IMG/VR virus record: IMGVR_UViG_3300009314_000003
Coordinates: 62,001-126,000 of that record
DNA from: a virus
Direction: 5' to 3' (one strand)
DNA: 64,000 nucleotides
Positions 28,701 through 37,029 of the stretch are shown here, piece by piece. The position numbers and the translations under genes are program-made. The notes beneath the pieces were generated by a model. That model had not been told where the DNA came from, searched no databases, and saw only the letters and a list, made by a program, of their open reading frames with translations. The first letter of the stretch is position 1, and each line of letters begins with the position of its first letter.

Positions 28701-29887
28701 GGAACTCAAGTTCCTTTCTTGACTCTGTAAATAAGGAGAAGGCTGAGGTGTATTTCAGTAATTACACAGATTACTACGAATCTGACTTGACCGCTAGTAT
28801 TTCCGATCTCTTTACAACCAACTACTCATCTCAAGATACAACCGACTCCCTTATAAATCGTGTTATGAGGAGGGCTAATGTCGAAAAGTTTGCGGCGAAT
28901 AAACACTTTACCCCTGTCGTTGAACATCATTTCGTTAATAGCTGGGAAGATATTATGTCTAATGACATTATTGCCACGTCTGATTCCATGTACAACCACG
29001 TCAGGTTATTATTCAGTGGTGAGCCAACAGCCCATAAATCTTTAGAGGATCAGGATAAGCTTAAATCTTATGACACCTTCATTGGTTATGATATTGATCC
29101 TAACCATATCCGAACCTATGTTAGTTATCAGAAGAATGTTGATCCTAACATAATATTCAACTTTTTGGAGGCCAAGAACTTCACGAAGTATGAAAATGAG
29201 GTCATTCTTCCTAACTACATGAATATTGCTAACCAGATATTATCTAATGTGGTCAAGCCTATGTATCAGGGCAGCCTTACATTGGTAGGTAATCCACATA
29301 TCCGGCCCTGGCATATTGTTCATATGTATGACGACATAACTAATATGGATGGGCCGGTGGAGGTAGAAGAGGTGGTTCATTCCTTCTCCTCAGAGCGTGG
29401 ATATACCACAACCATAGTTCCAAACCTGGTTATCTATGATAGAGATATTAATACCCAGGCCGACCTTCTCTATCTTGAGATGCTTGGTAGGTACCGGAGT
29501 CATCGCCTTGGTTGGGATATAGTAATTGGTGGAGGTAAAGCACTAGGTAAGACGGCAATAGTAGCAGCCACAGCTGCTCTGTTTTCATTGGCCGTCCCAG
29601 CGGCTATACTAGGAGGGACCTACTTCATAATCAAAGGGGGTTGGAATATATTCGAGAATTATGCAAATCAAACAATAGGCATGGCCGGCATTATTGCAGG
29701 GAATAATCCCCTTACCTTTGCCTATCTTAATTATAATGGTAAACCTTACATAGCTGGAATGGAAGGTATTTACGATATGGGTCGCAGTATATCCAGTATT
29801 GTGGTTGGTCAGTTACAAAAAGATGGTGAGAAGACTGGTATTTCTCCTTTTGTGTGGAATAGGCTCATGTCAAATATAACGGAGTGA
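22751..29887 (+). CDS. Giant baseplate hub protein with N-terminal lytic transglycosylase domain
   Basis: 2,378 residues. Residues about 5-150 look like a soluble lytic transglycosylase: catalytic E37 in G-A-E-C-S-W, then G-G-T-G-A-L-G-L-M-Q-L and A-A-S-Y-N-Q-G downstream, which would cut peptidoglycan during tail penetration. Residues about 195-370 (F-T-V-P-P-T-A-I-N-F, L-R-P-L-Y-A-M-F-H-K-A-P-F) resemble tail proteins that bind the tube end. The middle is helical. From about residue 1496 a beta-rich region (L-R-P-G-T-P-I-L-L-R-L-G-Y-G ... V-F-M-G-T-I-T-E-V) resembles the gpD/gp27/VgrG hub fold. Near residues 2267-2297 a long Ala/Ile/Leu-rich segment could span a membrane, unusual for a hub. 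A 45-bp tandem duplication lies near 26000. I infer one polypeptide doing the work of T4 gp27 plus a tail lysozyme. Confidence 0.75.
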   Translation: MSIYNTTDRINYLSTVERISKENGIDPDFVDAMIGAECSWDLNLAGGTGALGLMQLISDSSIVEIIQWRESQFHGQDLKELTTKAGEDPEINIRIGIDYLRYIDLHPSTYVRPNAALLAASYNQGWPTVGDAGWTVPTDAQVYVNNIQKQMRVLKNNSSFLLAEYYPIELEDTSADDLEKKKLYYKMSDPKELGLLVIGDLQFTVPPTAINFSSDSQAISIPTLRSSGDPVITSNTAVPRAQVVLYFTGVNAINRELRPLYAMFHKAPFTTVQNNTLHKLMVGKKQEQLMNTSTKDFSPIPIMLEGITLHTVPGFPGTIQANVSLAFINHFPHVSEMKFFKKTEDAKAQARYMTYRSSKAYNTINLREDGNLTYITAEGTPGTAGKPAGGKTTLYPGGSWPFIRHYRGLLREFKESYFADMSNRVEPWCEYNATSAQGIKIQYNSILVYDTMEQNLLRNLRGISDMLHRLKVMRALATKDIAINAATGGGPKSVLIDGKEVDVQPTDIGMFTFEGRGAEILEKYFSFWEHYIDAFAGIRYTLNELRTEITQAYNQFKTITEEKAEGIEVDFTFLSDDDQLTNNSEVIKKSLLQYVYLLRKRKELASETGMDEEKSKLNIAIDKYHKLYEAMGQHFNDSVEDWAKEEKVNPKIVHPIEFTLGWDDTLSPKYNENALKEALEKQKDTAVQKAKLRYNTVVNSIGVSYQNNITPIPILAFENPTFQHMGISNAVVTINLKTKDEDLLARLTDVRQSIAHISRAVASGGNNDLADLELSKITITDGLLNSLGLNEFALRDLDVRSISGSPGWYEITLELVQNEMDLTKFEQLSSIPSYQLPRDAVATLFPSKDFEPYDFFDSLKEEYNKKNKALRERIMDYRFYTSEVCRRVIKKHYARPTAKDAFGEYVLGSEYGVSVELIRELPGGNPYYEFIIEVYNIDTGVKDTSRTKFYRSMVGPLLRRATIICQMARAFENEKNYELGVGSLTVQLEAHYLRYISRVANGIDTLLKLDPEVVSLPATIFGTEVAGVGDIEIKLQQPGIIDTTLDQMRLKSLYILLSRKDFRDFLDSCEDLNISSFDTPGYFTSSTPVSSFDTPGYFSYLTSSILGFGQQYLVGPEPPTTYDKYLTNEEEDHLTKLAKSIGKYFEEAHKMIKGNYPDLDLPPDVLEENGHYIFGPSFYLKAKGSLQEDAMKKTSELLSGYRLSVALQLAIIQGQITNKMFIDKHNKIGERINDLLTKLKVDEKVKDILKLENVRDEYEQINNVIGVETDTGGNITNETVLAYKSLIDADLLKDIGVMAAGRVFVDENGVERDITPQMTSRQFRRLIIRSACFEYAYFMSILEEALNEKIGLNGLKIVYFNAEGETTEAGNAVSAAIGGSGVNTEISLVKLLDNTLNFQNKGLAKGAGELQRYIRITSATDTDGVDFEGEAIQNILIKLYNDAVRLIKNENPEALMNYFGFSDLGSAKERYELDKKLAKIVDTSTNGTMDRAFPTFKLFFIEEDTPNWLLFDDFYTYDAVNSIDVVESKHAASSTAVIKLSNVTNKLTGDPFQDMWKDSDVPATLPRIRLRPGTPILLRLGYGPDYRHLPVVFMGTITEVKPGPVLEFTAQSWGAELTNSVGSNKGMKFGALSPEKTIGSVVVSVLDQLPGMHHFGRWTMKALDDADPNMIPNSFYKMAHFAKSGPAKWLAGWGLDFAGVDTDMYKKLIGDITSSQKDLENLLSGRRPDHLMLNIGNELYDNVYLNGIRSSGYGWANFLGIGNLDHLNNRGNFDWVIYNQTGWDALWEACLHLGDYIVRPLPYNEGTNMLQQPPRMTLYIGPREGYYQHSDQMLSNMSLTDQITEAMEKELKELLDGSNNGPTTTTVEQLFKEELLAHAAELFEGYTSPGIMVGIYWLAKQVLLDMHPVAPCITTRALDILEEIFPSMRRGQHAGVKVGGFTTSDRAGVWRILCVLLTGNLEETTFTGMINKYRPQSLKKFTQRNSSSFLDSVNKEKAEVYFSNYTDYYESDLTASISDLFTTNYSSQDTTDSLINRVMRRANVEKFAANKHFTPVVEHHFVNSWEDIMSNDIIATSDSMYNHVRLLFSGEPTAHKSLEDQDKLKSYDTFIGYDIDPNHIRTYVSYQKNVDPNIIFNFLEAKNFTKYENEVILPNYMNIANQILSNVVKPMYQGSLTLVGNPHIRPWHIVHMYDDITNMDGPVEVEEVVHSFSSERGYTTTIVPNLVIYDRDINTQADLLYLEMLGRYRSHRLGWDIVIGGGKALGKTAIVAATAALFSLAVPAAILGGTYFIIKGGWNIFENYANQTIGMAGIIAGNNPLTFAYLNYNGKPYIAGMEGIYDMGRSISSIVVGQLQKDGEKTGISPFVWNRLMSNITE
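25971..26062 (+). repeat. 45-bp in-frame tandem duplication in the hub gene
   Basis: A 30-base block, TAAGTAGCTTCG to GGTTATTTTA, occurs at 25971-26000 and again at 26016-26045. Each copy is followed by TTACAAGCAGTA-like sequence, the second after an extra six bases. The encoded peptides are S-S-F-D-T-P-G-Y-F twice, 15 codons apart. The reading frame is kept. It is probably a recent slippage or unequal-recombination event in a linker. Confidence 0.85.
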
Positions 29888-29893
29888 TCCTTT

Positions 29894-30658
29894 ATGAGAC
29901 GAAATCTAGATAGGTTACAGAAGGAAGTACAAGAGGGAACCACAGTAGATAGTGCTGCTGTGATTGTCTCGGAGATTATGCAGGAGACAGAAGATGGAGG
30001 TCACTGGTCTGATTGGTATAGCCCCCGCACCAATATTGTTTCCGTAAAGGGTGAGCGAACCGGTGAGAGATACTTGATCTGGCTTATAAACAAACCGGAG
30101 AATGGTTACCCACACCCCCACAAGGATGTTGTGGAGTGGATGCCCTACAGCAACAGAAGTAAGGCAAAATTTACAACTCACAAAATGCCCGCTGCACAGA
30201 TTGGTGTAGACGGAATAGGCTTCATACGGCAAAAGACAGACTATCGGGTGGATATTGTTAGCACCACCTCCTCCCTTCTGTATGGTGGAGATTCTAGCAG
30301 TCCCCCTCACGAGCAGAAAGTCATTTCAGGGCGACAGTCGACGGATATTAATGAACGTACAGGCATCTCTTTTGATCTAATTAATGGGAGTGTTTTAATT
30401 AAGGGGCATGACAGCGCAATTGAACTTAAAAGTGGTGGAAGTGTGTATGTGCAAGGACCTATCAACACAGAGGAAATGAATTCAACAGGACCACTGACAG
30501 AAAACTGGCTCGGCAAATTACTCCCCGAGTGTCTCCCTATCTTTCCAGCATCTCTAACAATGCTTCCAGATCCTAATAAACTACTTAACATAGCTGGGAA
30601 GGTTGCAACAATAATTGAAGGTCTGAAGACAATGCAGAAACTAGCAGAGGAAATGTAG
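29894..30658 (+). CDS. Baseplate spike-like protein
   Basis: A 254-residue protein following the hub, where spike proteins (P2 gpV, T4 gp5 C-terminus) are encoded. Residues about 155-200 form short alternating strands with Gly turns (F-D-L-I-N-G-S-V-L-I-K-G, I-E-L-K-S-G-G-S-V-Y-V-Q-G), the pattern of a spike beta-helix or OB-type repeat. The C-terminus (about 215-254) is helical. There is no PAAR-type tip motif or lysozyme domain; the cell-wall enzyme is on the preceding hub. The start at 29894 lies six bases after the hub stop. The assignment rests on position and strand pattern, so an alternative such as a hub cap or gp5.4-type adaptor is possible. Confidence 0.5.
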   Translation: MRRNLDRLQKEVQEGTTVDSAAVIVSEIMQETEDGGHWSDWYSPRTNIVSVKGERTGERYLIWLINKPENGYPHPHKDVVEWMPYSNRSKAKFTTHKMPAAQIGVDGIGFIRQKTDYRVDIVSTTSSLLYGGDSSSPPHEQKVISGRQSTDINERTGISFDLINGSVLIKGHDSAIELKSGGSVYVQGPINTEEMNSTGPLTENWLGKLLPECLPIFPASLTMLPDPNKLLNIAGKVATIIEGLKTMQKLAEEM

Positions 30659-30662
30659 CTCT

Positions 30663-31160
30663 GTGTTTAATATAGCGGACAAAACCCTAGGCTGGACAGA
30701 AGATGGTGATCTCCTAATACACAAACCAAGTGATAGGCTCGCTTCTGTCGTAGGTTTTGATAGTTTGAAACGGAGAATCATGTTCTATTTAAGGACCCAA
30801 CCTGGTGATTACGGCTATGATGTTGGGGCGGGAATAGGTCTAGAGAACTTTGCCGGCCGTCCTAATACAGACGAAAATAGAGAAATGATATACCAAAATA
30901 TCTTTGACAATTTGTATGACGACAGCGTTACGTATCCATACCATTTTAGTGTTGATGTGAAGAAGGCTGAACGCCATGATGTAAGTATTACTATAAATGT
31001 AACAGGACCAACAGGCACAACAGAGGTGGCGCTCATCTTTGATTTGGAACGTGGATACATAAGAACGAAGGAGGAATTTATAAGCGACATAGAAGAAATT
31101 ACCCTACCCTATGGGCAAGAGGAAAATGAGAATATATATCTTAAGAGGAAGAATAGCTAA
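30663..31160 (+). CDS. GPW/gp25-like baseplate wedge protein
   Basis: A 165-residue protein in the T4 gp25 / P2 gpW family, a conserved baseplate wedge component that nucleates the sheath. Supporting features are the central sequence A-S-V-V-G-F-D-S-L-K-R-R-I, L-R-T-Q-P-G-D-Y-G-Y-D-V-G-A-G-I-G-L near residues 45-66, and a following helix and strands. This is the typical order: a helix, an R-T-x-P-G-x-x-x-x-x-P/G turn, then a beta-sheet. The start is GTG at 30663 with GAGG upstream. Its position immediately before baseplate J is the standard myophage order and strengthens the call. Confidence 0.85.
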   Translation: MFNIADKTLGWTEDGDLLIHKPSDRLASVVGFDSLKRRIMFYLRTQPGDYGYDVGAGIGLENFAGRPNTDENREMIYQNIFDNLYDDSVTYPYHFSVDVKKAERHDVSITINVTGPTGTTEVALIFDLERGYIRTKEEFISDIEEITLPYGQEENENIYLKRKNS

Positions 31161-32366
31161 ATGCCACTTGTAACACGAACGAGGAGTGAGGTCTTAACCA
31201 GGCTCCGTAAACACTTTGAGAATGCCGGGCTCAATGCCTTTAATGAGTCTGGAACACCGGAACACGCCATCTTAAACATGATTGCTGATGAGATGTCGAG
31301 TATTTATTCGTTTGTAGAGCTGAGTTACAATGGTCTGCAGATATCAACAGCAATAGGTATAGATTTGGATAACCTGGCTGCTATTTTTGGTATCACAAGG
31401 AATATATCCCAACCGGCTATGGATAATAGTGACTCCAATTTCAAATTCTATATTGACCCCATCCTGGGAATTGACGCGAGTACTCTAGCAGCACAACATG
31501 GCCTCAGCTCCATAATTATACCGGAGGGGACAATTGTGTCCAATGCGGGTACAAAACAGTACCGCACTACAGCGTCGGTCTCTATGTCCGGAAGTGATAC
31601 ACAGGTATTTGCCCCTATAGTCGCAATGTCTGTCGGATCACAATACAATGTTGAGGCGGGTATACTAACTGCGCATAATTTAGGGTCTATGCCAACACTT
31701 AGAAATATTGCTACCAGTATTAGATGTACTAACCTCCTTCCTATTACTTCGGGGGAAAGTACTGAAACAGATGCCGATCTGAGAGTAAGAGTAACCAGTG
31801 CGTATTCCATAGGAGCCACCAGCAACCTCCTGGCAATTTTGGAAGCGGCTCGGGGAGTCGCGGGAGTAGCTGATGCAAGTATTGTGCCTTATGTCTATGG
31901 CTCTGGTACACTTGCTGTCTTTGTAGAGAGTACTGCCCCTGTTGTTGCTGTTGGTACAGTACGTGCTGTGCAAGAGGCGGTCGATAATGTTGTGGCCGTC
32001 GGCAACCGTGCTTTTGTTAGGTATCCAGATTATAAGGCCTTGAAGATTAGGGCTGAGGTAACTCTTGTTGCTGGTACTGATGGAGACTCTTACATACAAA
32101 GTACCAGGACACAGATCACAAACTTTATAAACAACCTCCCCCGGGGGACAGCATTTAACCCTGACCATCTATTATCCATCCTAGAAGGTCCTAATGTTAT
32201 TAATGCTACTATCCTGCGGGTTCAGTATGGTGATTTTGATATTTACACCAGGAAGATACTGAATTTACAAACCTTCCTACCAGTTACACAGGAACTTGGA
32301 CAGACAGAGAAATGGTACACTAATTCTACAATGATAGATATTTGTTTCCCTGGAGCGAATGAGTAA
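31161..32366 (+). CDS. Baseplate J-like protein
   Basis: A 401-residue protein with the baseplate J (P2 gpJ / T4 gp6) layout. A helical N-terminus (about 5-85) ends in G-I-D-L-D-N-L-A-A-I-F-G-I-T-R. A strand domain follows containing P-E-G-T-I-V-S-N. The family hallmark E-S-T-E-T-D-A-D-L-R-V-R-V comes next, then V-A-G-V-A-D-A-S-I-V-P and a C-terminal alpha/beta part. J proteins form the dimeric ring of the baseplate wedge with the gp25-like protein. The ATG directly follows the preceding stop codon, and the gene overlaps the next by eight bases, consistent with coupled translation. Confidence 0.88.
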   Translation: MPLVTRTRSEVLTRLRKHFENAGLNAFNESGTPEHAILNMIADEMSSIYSFVELSYNGLQISTAIGIDLDNLAAIFGITRNISQPAMDNSDSNFKFYIDPILGIDASTLAAQHGLSSIIIPEGTIVSNAGTKQYRTTASVSMSGSDTQVFAPIVAMSVGSQYNVEAGILTAHNLGSMPTLRNIATSIRCTNLLPITSGESTETDADLRVRVTSAYSIGATSNLLAILEAARGVAGVADASIVPYVYGSGTLAVFVESTAPVVAVGTVRAVQEAVDNVVAVGNRAFVRYPDYKALKIRAEVTLVAGTDGDSYIQSTRTQITNFINNLPRGTAFNPDHLLSILEGPNVINATILRVQYGDFDIYTRKILNLQTFLPVTQELGQTEKWYTNSTMIDICFPGANE

Positions 32367-34524
32367 GCTTAATAACAGAGATAACCACAACTCCTCTAGA
32401 ACACCCTTACGTCTGTCACGCCTTCCAGAGTGGATCAAGAAGGGCACAGATTCAACTATCTGGTCAGTAATTAATCCTGCCTGCCTATCTGTAGAAGATG
32501 CTATTGAGTACATTGGGTATGCTTTTGGGGACGCCACACCAGCCGCATTTGACCCACATAACCAGAATCCTACCTACGTTGCTGGCCCCCTAACTGGAGA
32601 TATTAACGCTACTTACCATGTTAGTGGGGATATAGATATTATTAAGACACAGGAATTAGAGGAATTCTTCTTTGGACCACCTACGCAGGTAGTTGCGGAG
32701 GATGTTATAAGGCCAATCCCGTATGCAAAGCGTATACCTACCGATATTCATTATATACACAATTGGCAGATGGACGGGACTGGTGAGTCATTAAGTGCTT
32801 TTGCTTTATTACAAGAGAATGCTTATACCGATAGGGATGCCTTTCTCTTTTATGATACCAACTGGACCCCTGTGGGAATGAGTAATGTTGACAAGAAAAC
32901 ACAGAATTATAATAACACCGGCGCGGATGAGTGGTTAGGTCTCTCCACAGATGGTTTACAAGCAACACTTAATCATATACCTATATCTGGTACCATTCAG
33001 GTGTTAAATATTATGGATCTGGACGATGGTGGACAAGCACAGCCAATCAACACCAATTTCTCTGTTCAAGGGTGTGATATAGTGTTTGATAACCCCATCA
33101 TAGGATCTGGTATGTATATAGTTGAATATGACTATGTACCCAATTACACACTTCGTTGTTTTACCCCATACGCCTGGGTAAGTGATAGTTACATGCAAGA
33201 GTCTCCAAGCTTCAAAGCTAGTTACCGCGGAGTTTCTTCAGACGATATAATACTTGATCCCGATGTCTCAACCTATTTAGCTAGTGGAGACTTACACAGC
33301 CTCGTTAAGCTGAGAGGTACAACTACCACAATTCATCCGAGGGAAATACTTTTTAAGGACAGTATGCCCTACCTACGCAGCCATGCTAGTGTTCTACGCC
33401 CTGGAATGTCGGCCCTGGTAAATTATTCAGGGACACGATACTGTGTTGAGGAGTGGACGAACCCAACCTCAGGCGATTTTCTGTACGAGGTGGGAATTTT
33501 AGATGACTTTGTGAGTACAAATGTTAATATGGTGAGCGTCTTTAATACTGGCGGGGCCGATATTACTTCAGACAATGCGATAAGTATTTCGGGTGATTGG
33601 GTAGTTATTGACTCAAATGATACCCTTTTGGAGCCGGTTAATGTAAGAATCAATTATGAGTATAGTAGTAGTGGTTGGTACACGGCAGAGACTTTACCGG
33701 GGGCTTATGATATTTACGAGGGCTCCTTAGCAATATCAGGTAATTTTGAGGGCGCTGTGATGCCGGCAGTTGGAGTACCTGTTGGAGAGGTTGTATCGGG
33801 AGCTATATCTGATCTTCAGGTGCCCAGATTCACACTAGAGAAACATCAGGACATAGTTAGTACATCCTATGGGAAAGAACCTATGCTGATAGAGGATATA
33901 TCCGCCGAGATACCTGTTTATACCCTGGACCGTGTTGGTCAATATCTGAAAAGGACTGCACCCCTTAGTATGAGGGAAGAAAATTATATGGCAGCGGTAG
34001 ATATAGAACCGTTCCCAGGCCCCTTATCTGGCTTACTATACCTAGATTATCCAGAGGTGTATGAACAGCTTGAGAAATGTAATAACTACCTCGACCCAAC
34101 ACTGAGGAACAGGGAATTCCTTTCAGTTCGAAAATGGAGGAAGTGGTTGGTCCTACTCTCAAAACAAGGCCTTCCAGAGCCAGAGACTAATTACTGGACC
34201 ACCAGTAGTACTGATACTTGTTACCTAAACTTTATTAATATGGATACCAACCAAACGGATAGGCTGAGTAATGGAGACAAAATGGAATATGAAATATCAG
34301 TCCCGAACCTTGAGATAACTTCCTTCACCTTTGACTGGGATGGCAATATATGGATTGTTGGTTTCAAAGTAGGAGAGGGGGGTAATTATACTTCCCACTA
34401 TGTAAAATTACAGCCAAGATATGATTACTGCATTAGTGTCCCAGAGGAGGACGATGCAATGATGGAACGGGTATACTTCCGCGAGTATTATCCAGAGGGC
34501 GTGGAGAGAACATCAGATGTCTAA
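32359..34524 (+). CDS. Large baseplate wedge-associated structural protein
   Basis: A 721-residue protein directly after J, at the place of gpI/gp7-like wedge proteins. The N-terminal 50 residues (L-P-E-W-I-K-K-G-T-D-S-T-I-W) could anchor to J. The body is mostly beta-strands with many Gly, Ser and Asp turns. Residues about 490-620 are more helical, including a W-R-K-W segment. The C-terminal region has F-D-W-D-G-N-I-W-I-V, a strand pattern typical of phage peripheral baseplate proteins. No enzymatic motif is seen. Bases 33136-33174 are the apparent donor of a 39-nt inverted copy found in the fibre gene near 49008. It overlaps both neighbours by eight bases. Confidence 0.55.
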   Translation: MSKLNNRDNHNSSRTPLRLSRLPEWIKKGTDSTIWSVINPACLSVEDAIEYIGYAFGDATPAAFDPHNQNPTYVAGPLTGDINATYHVSGDIDIIKTQELEEFFFGPPTQVVAEDVIRPIPYAKRIPTDIHYIHNWQMDGTGESLSAFALLQENAYTDRDAFLFYDTNWTPVGMSNVDKKTQNYNNTGADEWLGLSTDGLQATLNHIPISGTIQVLNIMDLDDGGQAQPINTNFSVQGCDIVFDNPIIGSGMYIVEYDYVPNYTLRCFTPYAWVSDSYMQESPSFKASYRGVSSDDIILDPDVSTYLASGDLHSLVKLRGTTTTIHPREILFKDSMPYLRSHASVLRPGMSALVNYSGTRYCVEEWTNPTSGDFLYEVGILDDFVSTNVNMVSVFNTGGADITSDNAISISGDWVVIDSNDTLLEPVNVRINYEYSSSGWYTAETLPGAYDIYEGSLAISGNFEGAVMPAVGVPVGEVVSGAISDLQVPRFTLEKHQDIVSTSYGKEPMLIEDISAEIPVYTLDRVGQYLKRTAPLSMREENYMAAVDIEPFPGPLSGLLYLDYPEVYEQLEKCNNYLDPTLRNREFLSVRKWRKWLVLLSKQGLPEPETNYWTTSSTDTCYLNFINMDTNQTDRLSNGDKMEYEISVPNLEITSFTFDWDGNIWIVGFKVGEGGNYTSHYVKLQPRYDYCISVPEEDDAMMERVYFREYYPEGVERTSDV
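33136..33174 (+). repeat. Inverted-repeat partner A (39 nt)
   Basis: The reverse complement of these 39 bases is found exactly at 49008-49046. Here they encode V-P-N-Y-T-L-R-C-F-T-P-Y-A in a normal beta-rich context, so this copy looks original. Confidence 0.95.
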
Positions 34525-37027
34525 CCAGGAAACTATCCAACCTAAAGAATCACAGGTATGGAATTCTCTCGATGATTGGGGACTTGCCTTTGGTATTGAA
34601 CGCTTACCCGCCGAGGAAAATAAGGAATTTAGGGAGAGACTGTACAAAGTAGCCGGGGCCCATGGAAATGCTAGTCTCCAGGGTATTGTGGATGGAATTT
34701 CAGCCAGTCTTGGATTGGAAAGTTGGAAAACATCTGGTAAGAAGCATTTTTACTTACGATTTACCCCTGTAGAGAGGGACGACGATAGTAACACCTTCCC
34801 CATCACCGTAACTATTGATGGAGTTCCGCAGACACAACTCATTGAGTATCTGGAGCCTCCACGGGATTGGATGGCGGGCTCATATATGTATACAGCCCCC
34901 GCGGGGTTCATTGTCTGGCGCGATGATGAGGGATACTACACCAGACACCTGGAGTTTCTGGAGGCACCAAAAACAGGAACTGATATTACAGTTACCTATT
35001 ATACCAGAACAGAGTCTGACGAAATTGTAAAGGTAGTAGAGACTGAGGCCGAGAATAAAGATATTATACCGGAAGGTGTGGAACTACCTGCCGACAATCA
35101 AATTAAGGTGGACATACTCAGTGATTTTGATTTTCAGTCCAGACATATGGCTATGAATAATATGATCAGCAATGATCTGATGAGTTATGTGGACGAGGTT
35201 AATTCTCCTTACCCCTTTCAGTGGGGTACCTTTGAGTGGGATAACTTCCGCTGGGAGGTGGGCGGAGATACTTCTGTTATACCGTCTTATTTCGATTGTG
35301 TATCCGCCTCTGGAGATCTAACCTCCGGAACCGGGTACGGCAATGATCTTAAGGTTGTAGGAATAGATGACTTTACCCAACAACCACACATTATGCCGGG
35401 CTTTGTATACTACAGGGATAGAGAATACTATTTCTACAACTCCCTACAGATGCAGGATATTCCATCCGGGGATATTAGTATAGTCCTATCTGGTAGTATT
35501 AATGCCTCAGGAGCGTATGGCCCGCCAATCGATCCGGCTCCTGTTGTCTGTACTGCCGGACTAAGTACCGAAGGGCTTATAATCGGCCATCCCAGTCACT
35601 ACATAGATGGAGATAGTCAGACATTTAATGCGTCAGGAGAGTATATCTTCGGACTTGATTCAATACCTTCTGATATGTCCACCATAAGAGCACAGCGCAC
35701 CACTCCGGGAAGTGGTGGTGAGCTGGACACTACTAAGCCGGAGCCTGCTGCCTACTTTCCCTGGAATAATAGTGTCATAATAAGATCGCCCCTGACAGCC
35801 GGACAAACACTGAAGGTTACTTGGGCTACTGAAAAAACAAGGCTATTCCTTAATGATGTTCTCGATGGTGCGGTGGGTGGCTATAACCTGGCAATGAACT
35901 ACCGCTATGATCATCGTATCCCATCTGAATCTCTTACCACATTAGATACTGTGGTAAATCCTGGGGATGGTTCTCTCGGCTGGCCGGCGAGTGGCGCACA
36001 CCACCATACTGTGATCTTTAGTAATACTAAACTACTGAGAGGTCGTTTACTTCCTACCATTTTGGTAACTGAGGATGAATACGATCAAATCTTCGACTAT
36101 GCTGACGAAGAATTCACCTCCGGCCTAATGTCCGAATATATGGCCCTCGGTGGATTCGATCATGAACACAAAATAACTGATGGTGGTTATATTAGTTACG
36201 AGGTCGTTGCTTTACCTGATGGCACAGAACTCCAACATACACACACCATAGTTGTGCCGGGAGATTATGGTTGGTATGACCCCACACCAAACAAGCTCCG
36301 CAGACGTTCGGACTTAACCACAATCGACCTGGGTACAAAGGCTGCAGAGACTTACTTAGGGCACATAAAGGATCAGGCTAATGCTATACCCAGAGTTGAG
36401 GCAGATTATTTCACCACCTACCCAACCTCCGGGGGATTACAGGTATCTTTTGACAAAGAAATTATTGAAGGCACAATACAGTATGAGGGAGCTGAAGAAG
36501 CAACACCCATACCAGTCCCACCTAACCATTGTCCACCGATAGATGAAAGTGCCGTTGGTAAAATACTTGCCATAGGTGGAACCCTAGCAGCTACCCGACT
36601 TGATTTGTATCCCAGTACCTCAGCCGTAGCATCAGGTGATTTCGCCCTTACTATACGGGCCACGGATTATGAGAGTGGTGGGGTACCAGATGCTCAAGTT
36701 ACATTATCCTGTCCCACTAACAGTTCTGGGAATTATTGGGTAATGGATTCAGATGACGGCTCCCCCATAGAAGGAGAGAATGTTCCAAAGACAAACACCG
36801 CCGGCCTACTTCATAGGAGGCTGGTACTCAATCCTTCTGATCCAGCCATAACTAAGGGGGAGATATTACCTATTAAAGCAACAGCAATATCTAGGACTCC
36901 TTACGAGATAAGACCACTACCAAGTGGCATTAACGAAACCGGGACTACACTTAATGAAGCTGAAAATATTACATATTATATTTATGAGGTCTCTAAGACC
37001 ATACCAATTTACTACGTAGGAGATTAA
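34517..37027 (+). CDS. Large baseplate/peripheral tail protein with wedge-type N-terminus
   Basis: An 836-residue protein. Residues about 8-70 (W-N-S-L-D-D-W-G, L-P-A-E-E-N-K-E-F-R-E-R-L, then helical G-I-V-D-G-I-S-A-S-L-G-L) look like an attachment domain that I associate with proteins bound to baseplate wedges; this is recognition by eye. The remainder is beta-rich, with H-x-H segments (H-H-H near residue 495, H-E-H near 550, H-T-H near 575) that could bind metal, as trimeric fibre shafts do. A late region (about 690-800) looks like an Ig-like sandwich (A-T-D-Y-E-S-G-G-V-P-D-A-Q-V-T-L). No catalytic motif. It overlaps the upstream gene by eight bases. Confidence 0.5.
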   Translation: MSNQETIQPKESQVWNSLDDWGLAFGIERLPAEENKEFRERLYKVAGAHGNASLQGIVDGISASLGLESWKTSGKKHFYLRFTPVERDDDSNTFPITVTIDGVPQTQLIEYLEPPRDWMAGSYMYTAPAGFIVWRDDEGYYTRHLEFLEAPKTGTDITVTYYTRTESDEIVKVVETEAENKDIIPEGVELPADNQIKVDILSDFDFQSRHMAMNNMISNDLMSYVDEVNSPYPFQWGTFEWDNFRWEVGGDTSVIPSYFDCVSASGDLTSGTGYGNDLKVVGIDDFTQQPHIMPGFVYYRDREYYFYNSLQMQDIPSGDISIVLSGSINASGAYGPPIDPAPVVCTAGLSTEGLIIGHPSHYIDGDSQTFNASGEYIFGLDSIPSDMSTIRAQRTTPGSGGELDTTKPEPAAYFPWNNSVIIRSPLTAGQTLKVTWATEKTRLFLNDVLDGAVGGYNLAMNYRYDHRIPSESLTTLDTVVNPGDGSLGWPASGAHHHTVIFSNTKLLRGRLLPTILVTEDEYDQIFDYADEEFTSGLMSEYMALGGFDHEHKITDGGYISYEVVALPDGTELQHTHTIVVPGDYGWYDPTPNKLRRRSDLTTIDLGTKAAETYLGHIKDQANAIPRVEADYFTTYPTSGGLQVSFDKEIIEGTIQYEGAEEATPIPVPPNHCPPIDESAVGKILAIGGTLAATRLDLYPSTSAVASGDFALTIRATDYESGGVPDAQVTLSCPTNSSGNYWVMDSDDGSPIEGENVPKTNTAGLLHRRLVLNPSDPAITKGEILPIKATAISRTPYEIRPLPSGINETGTTLNEAENITYYIYEVSKTIPIYYVGD

Positions 37028-37029
37028 CA

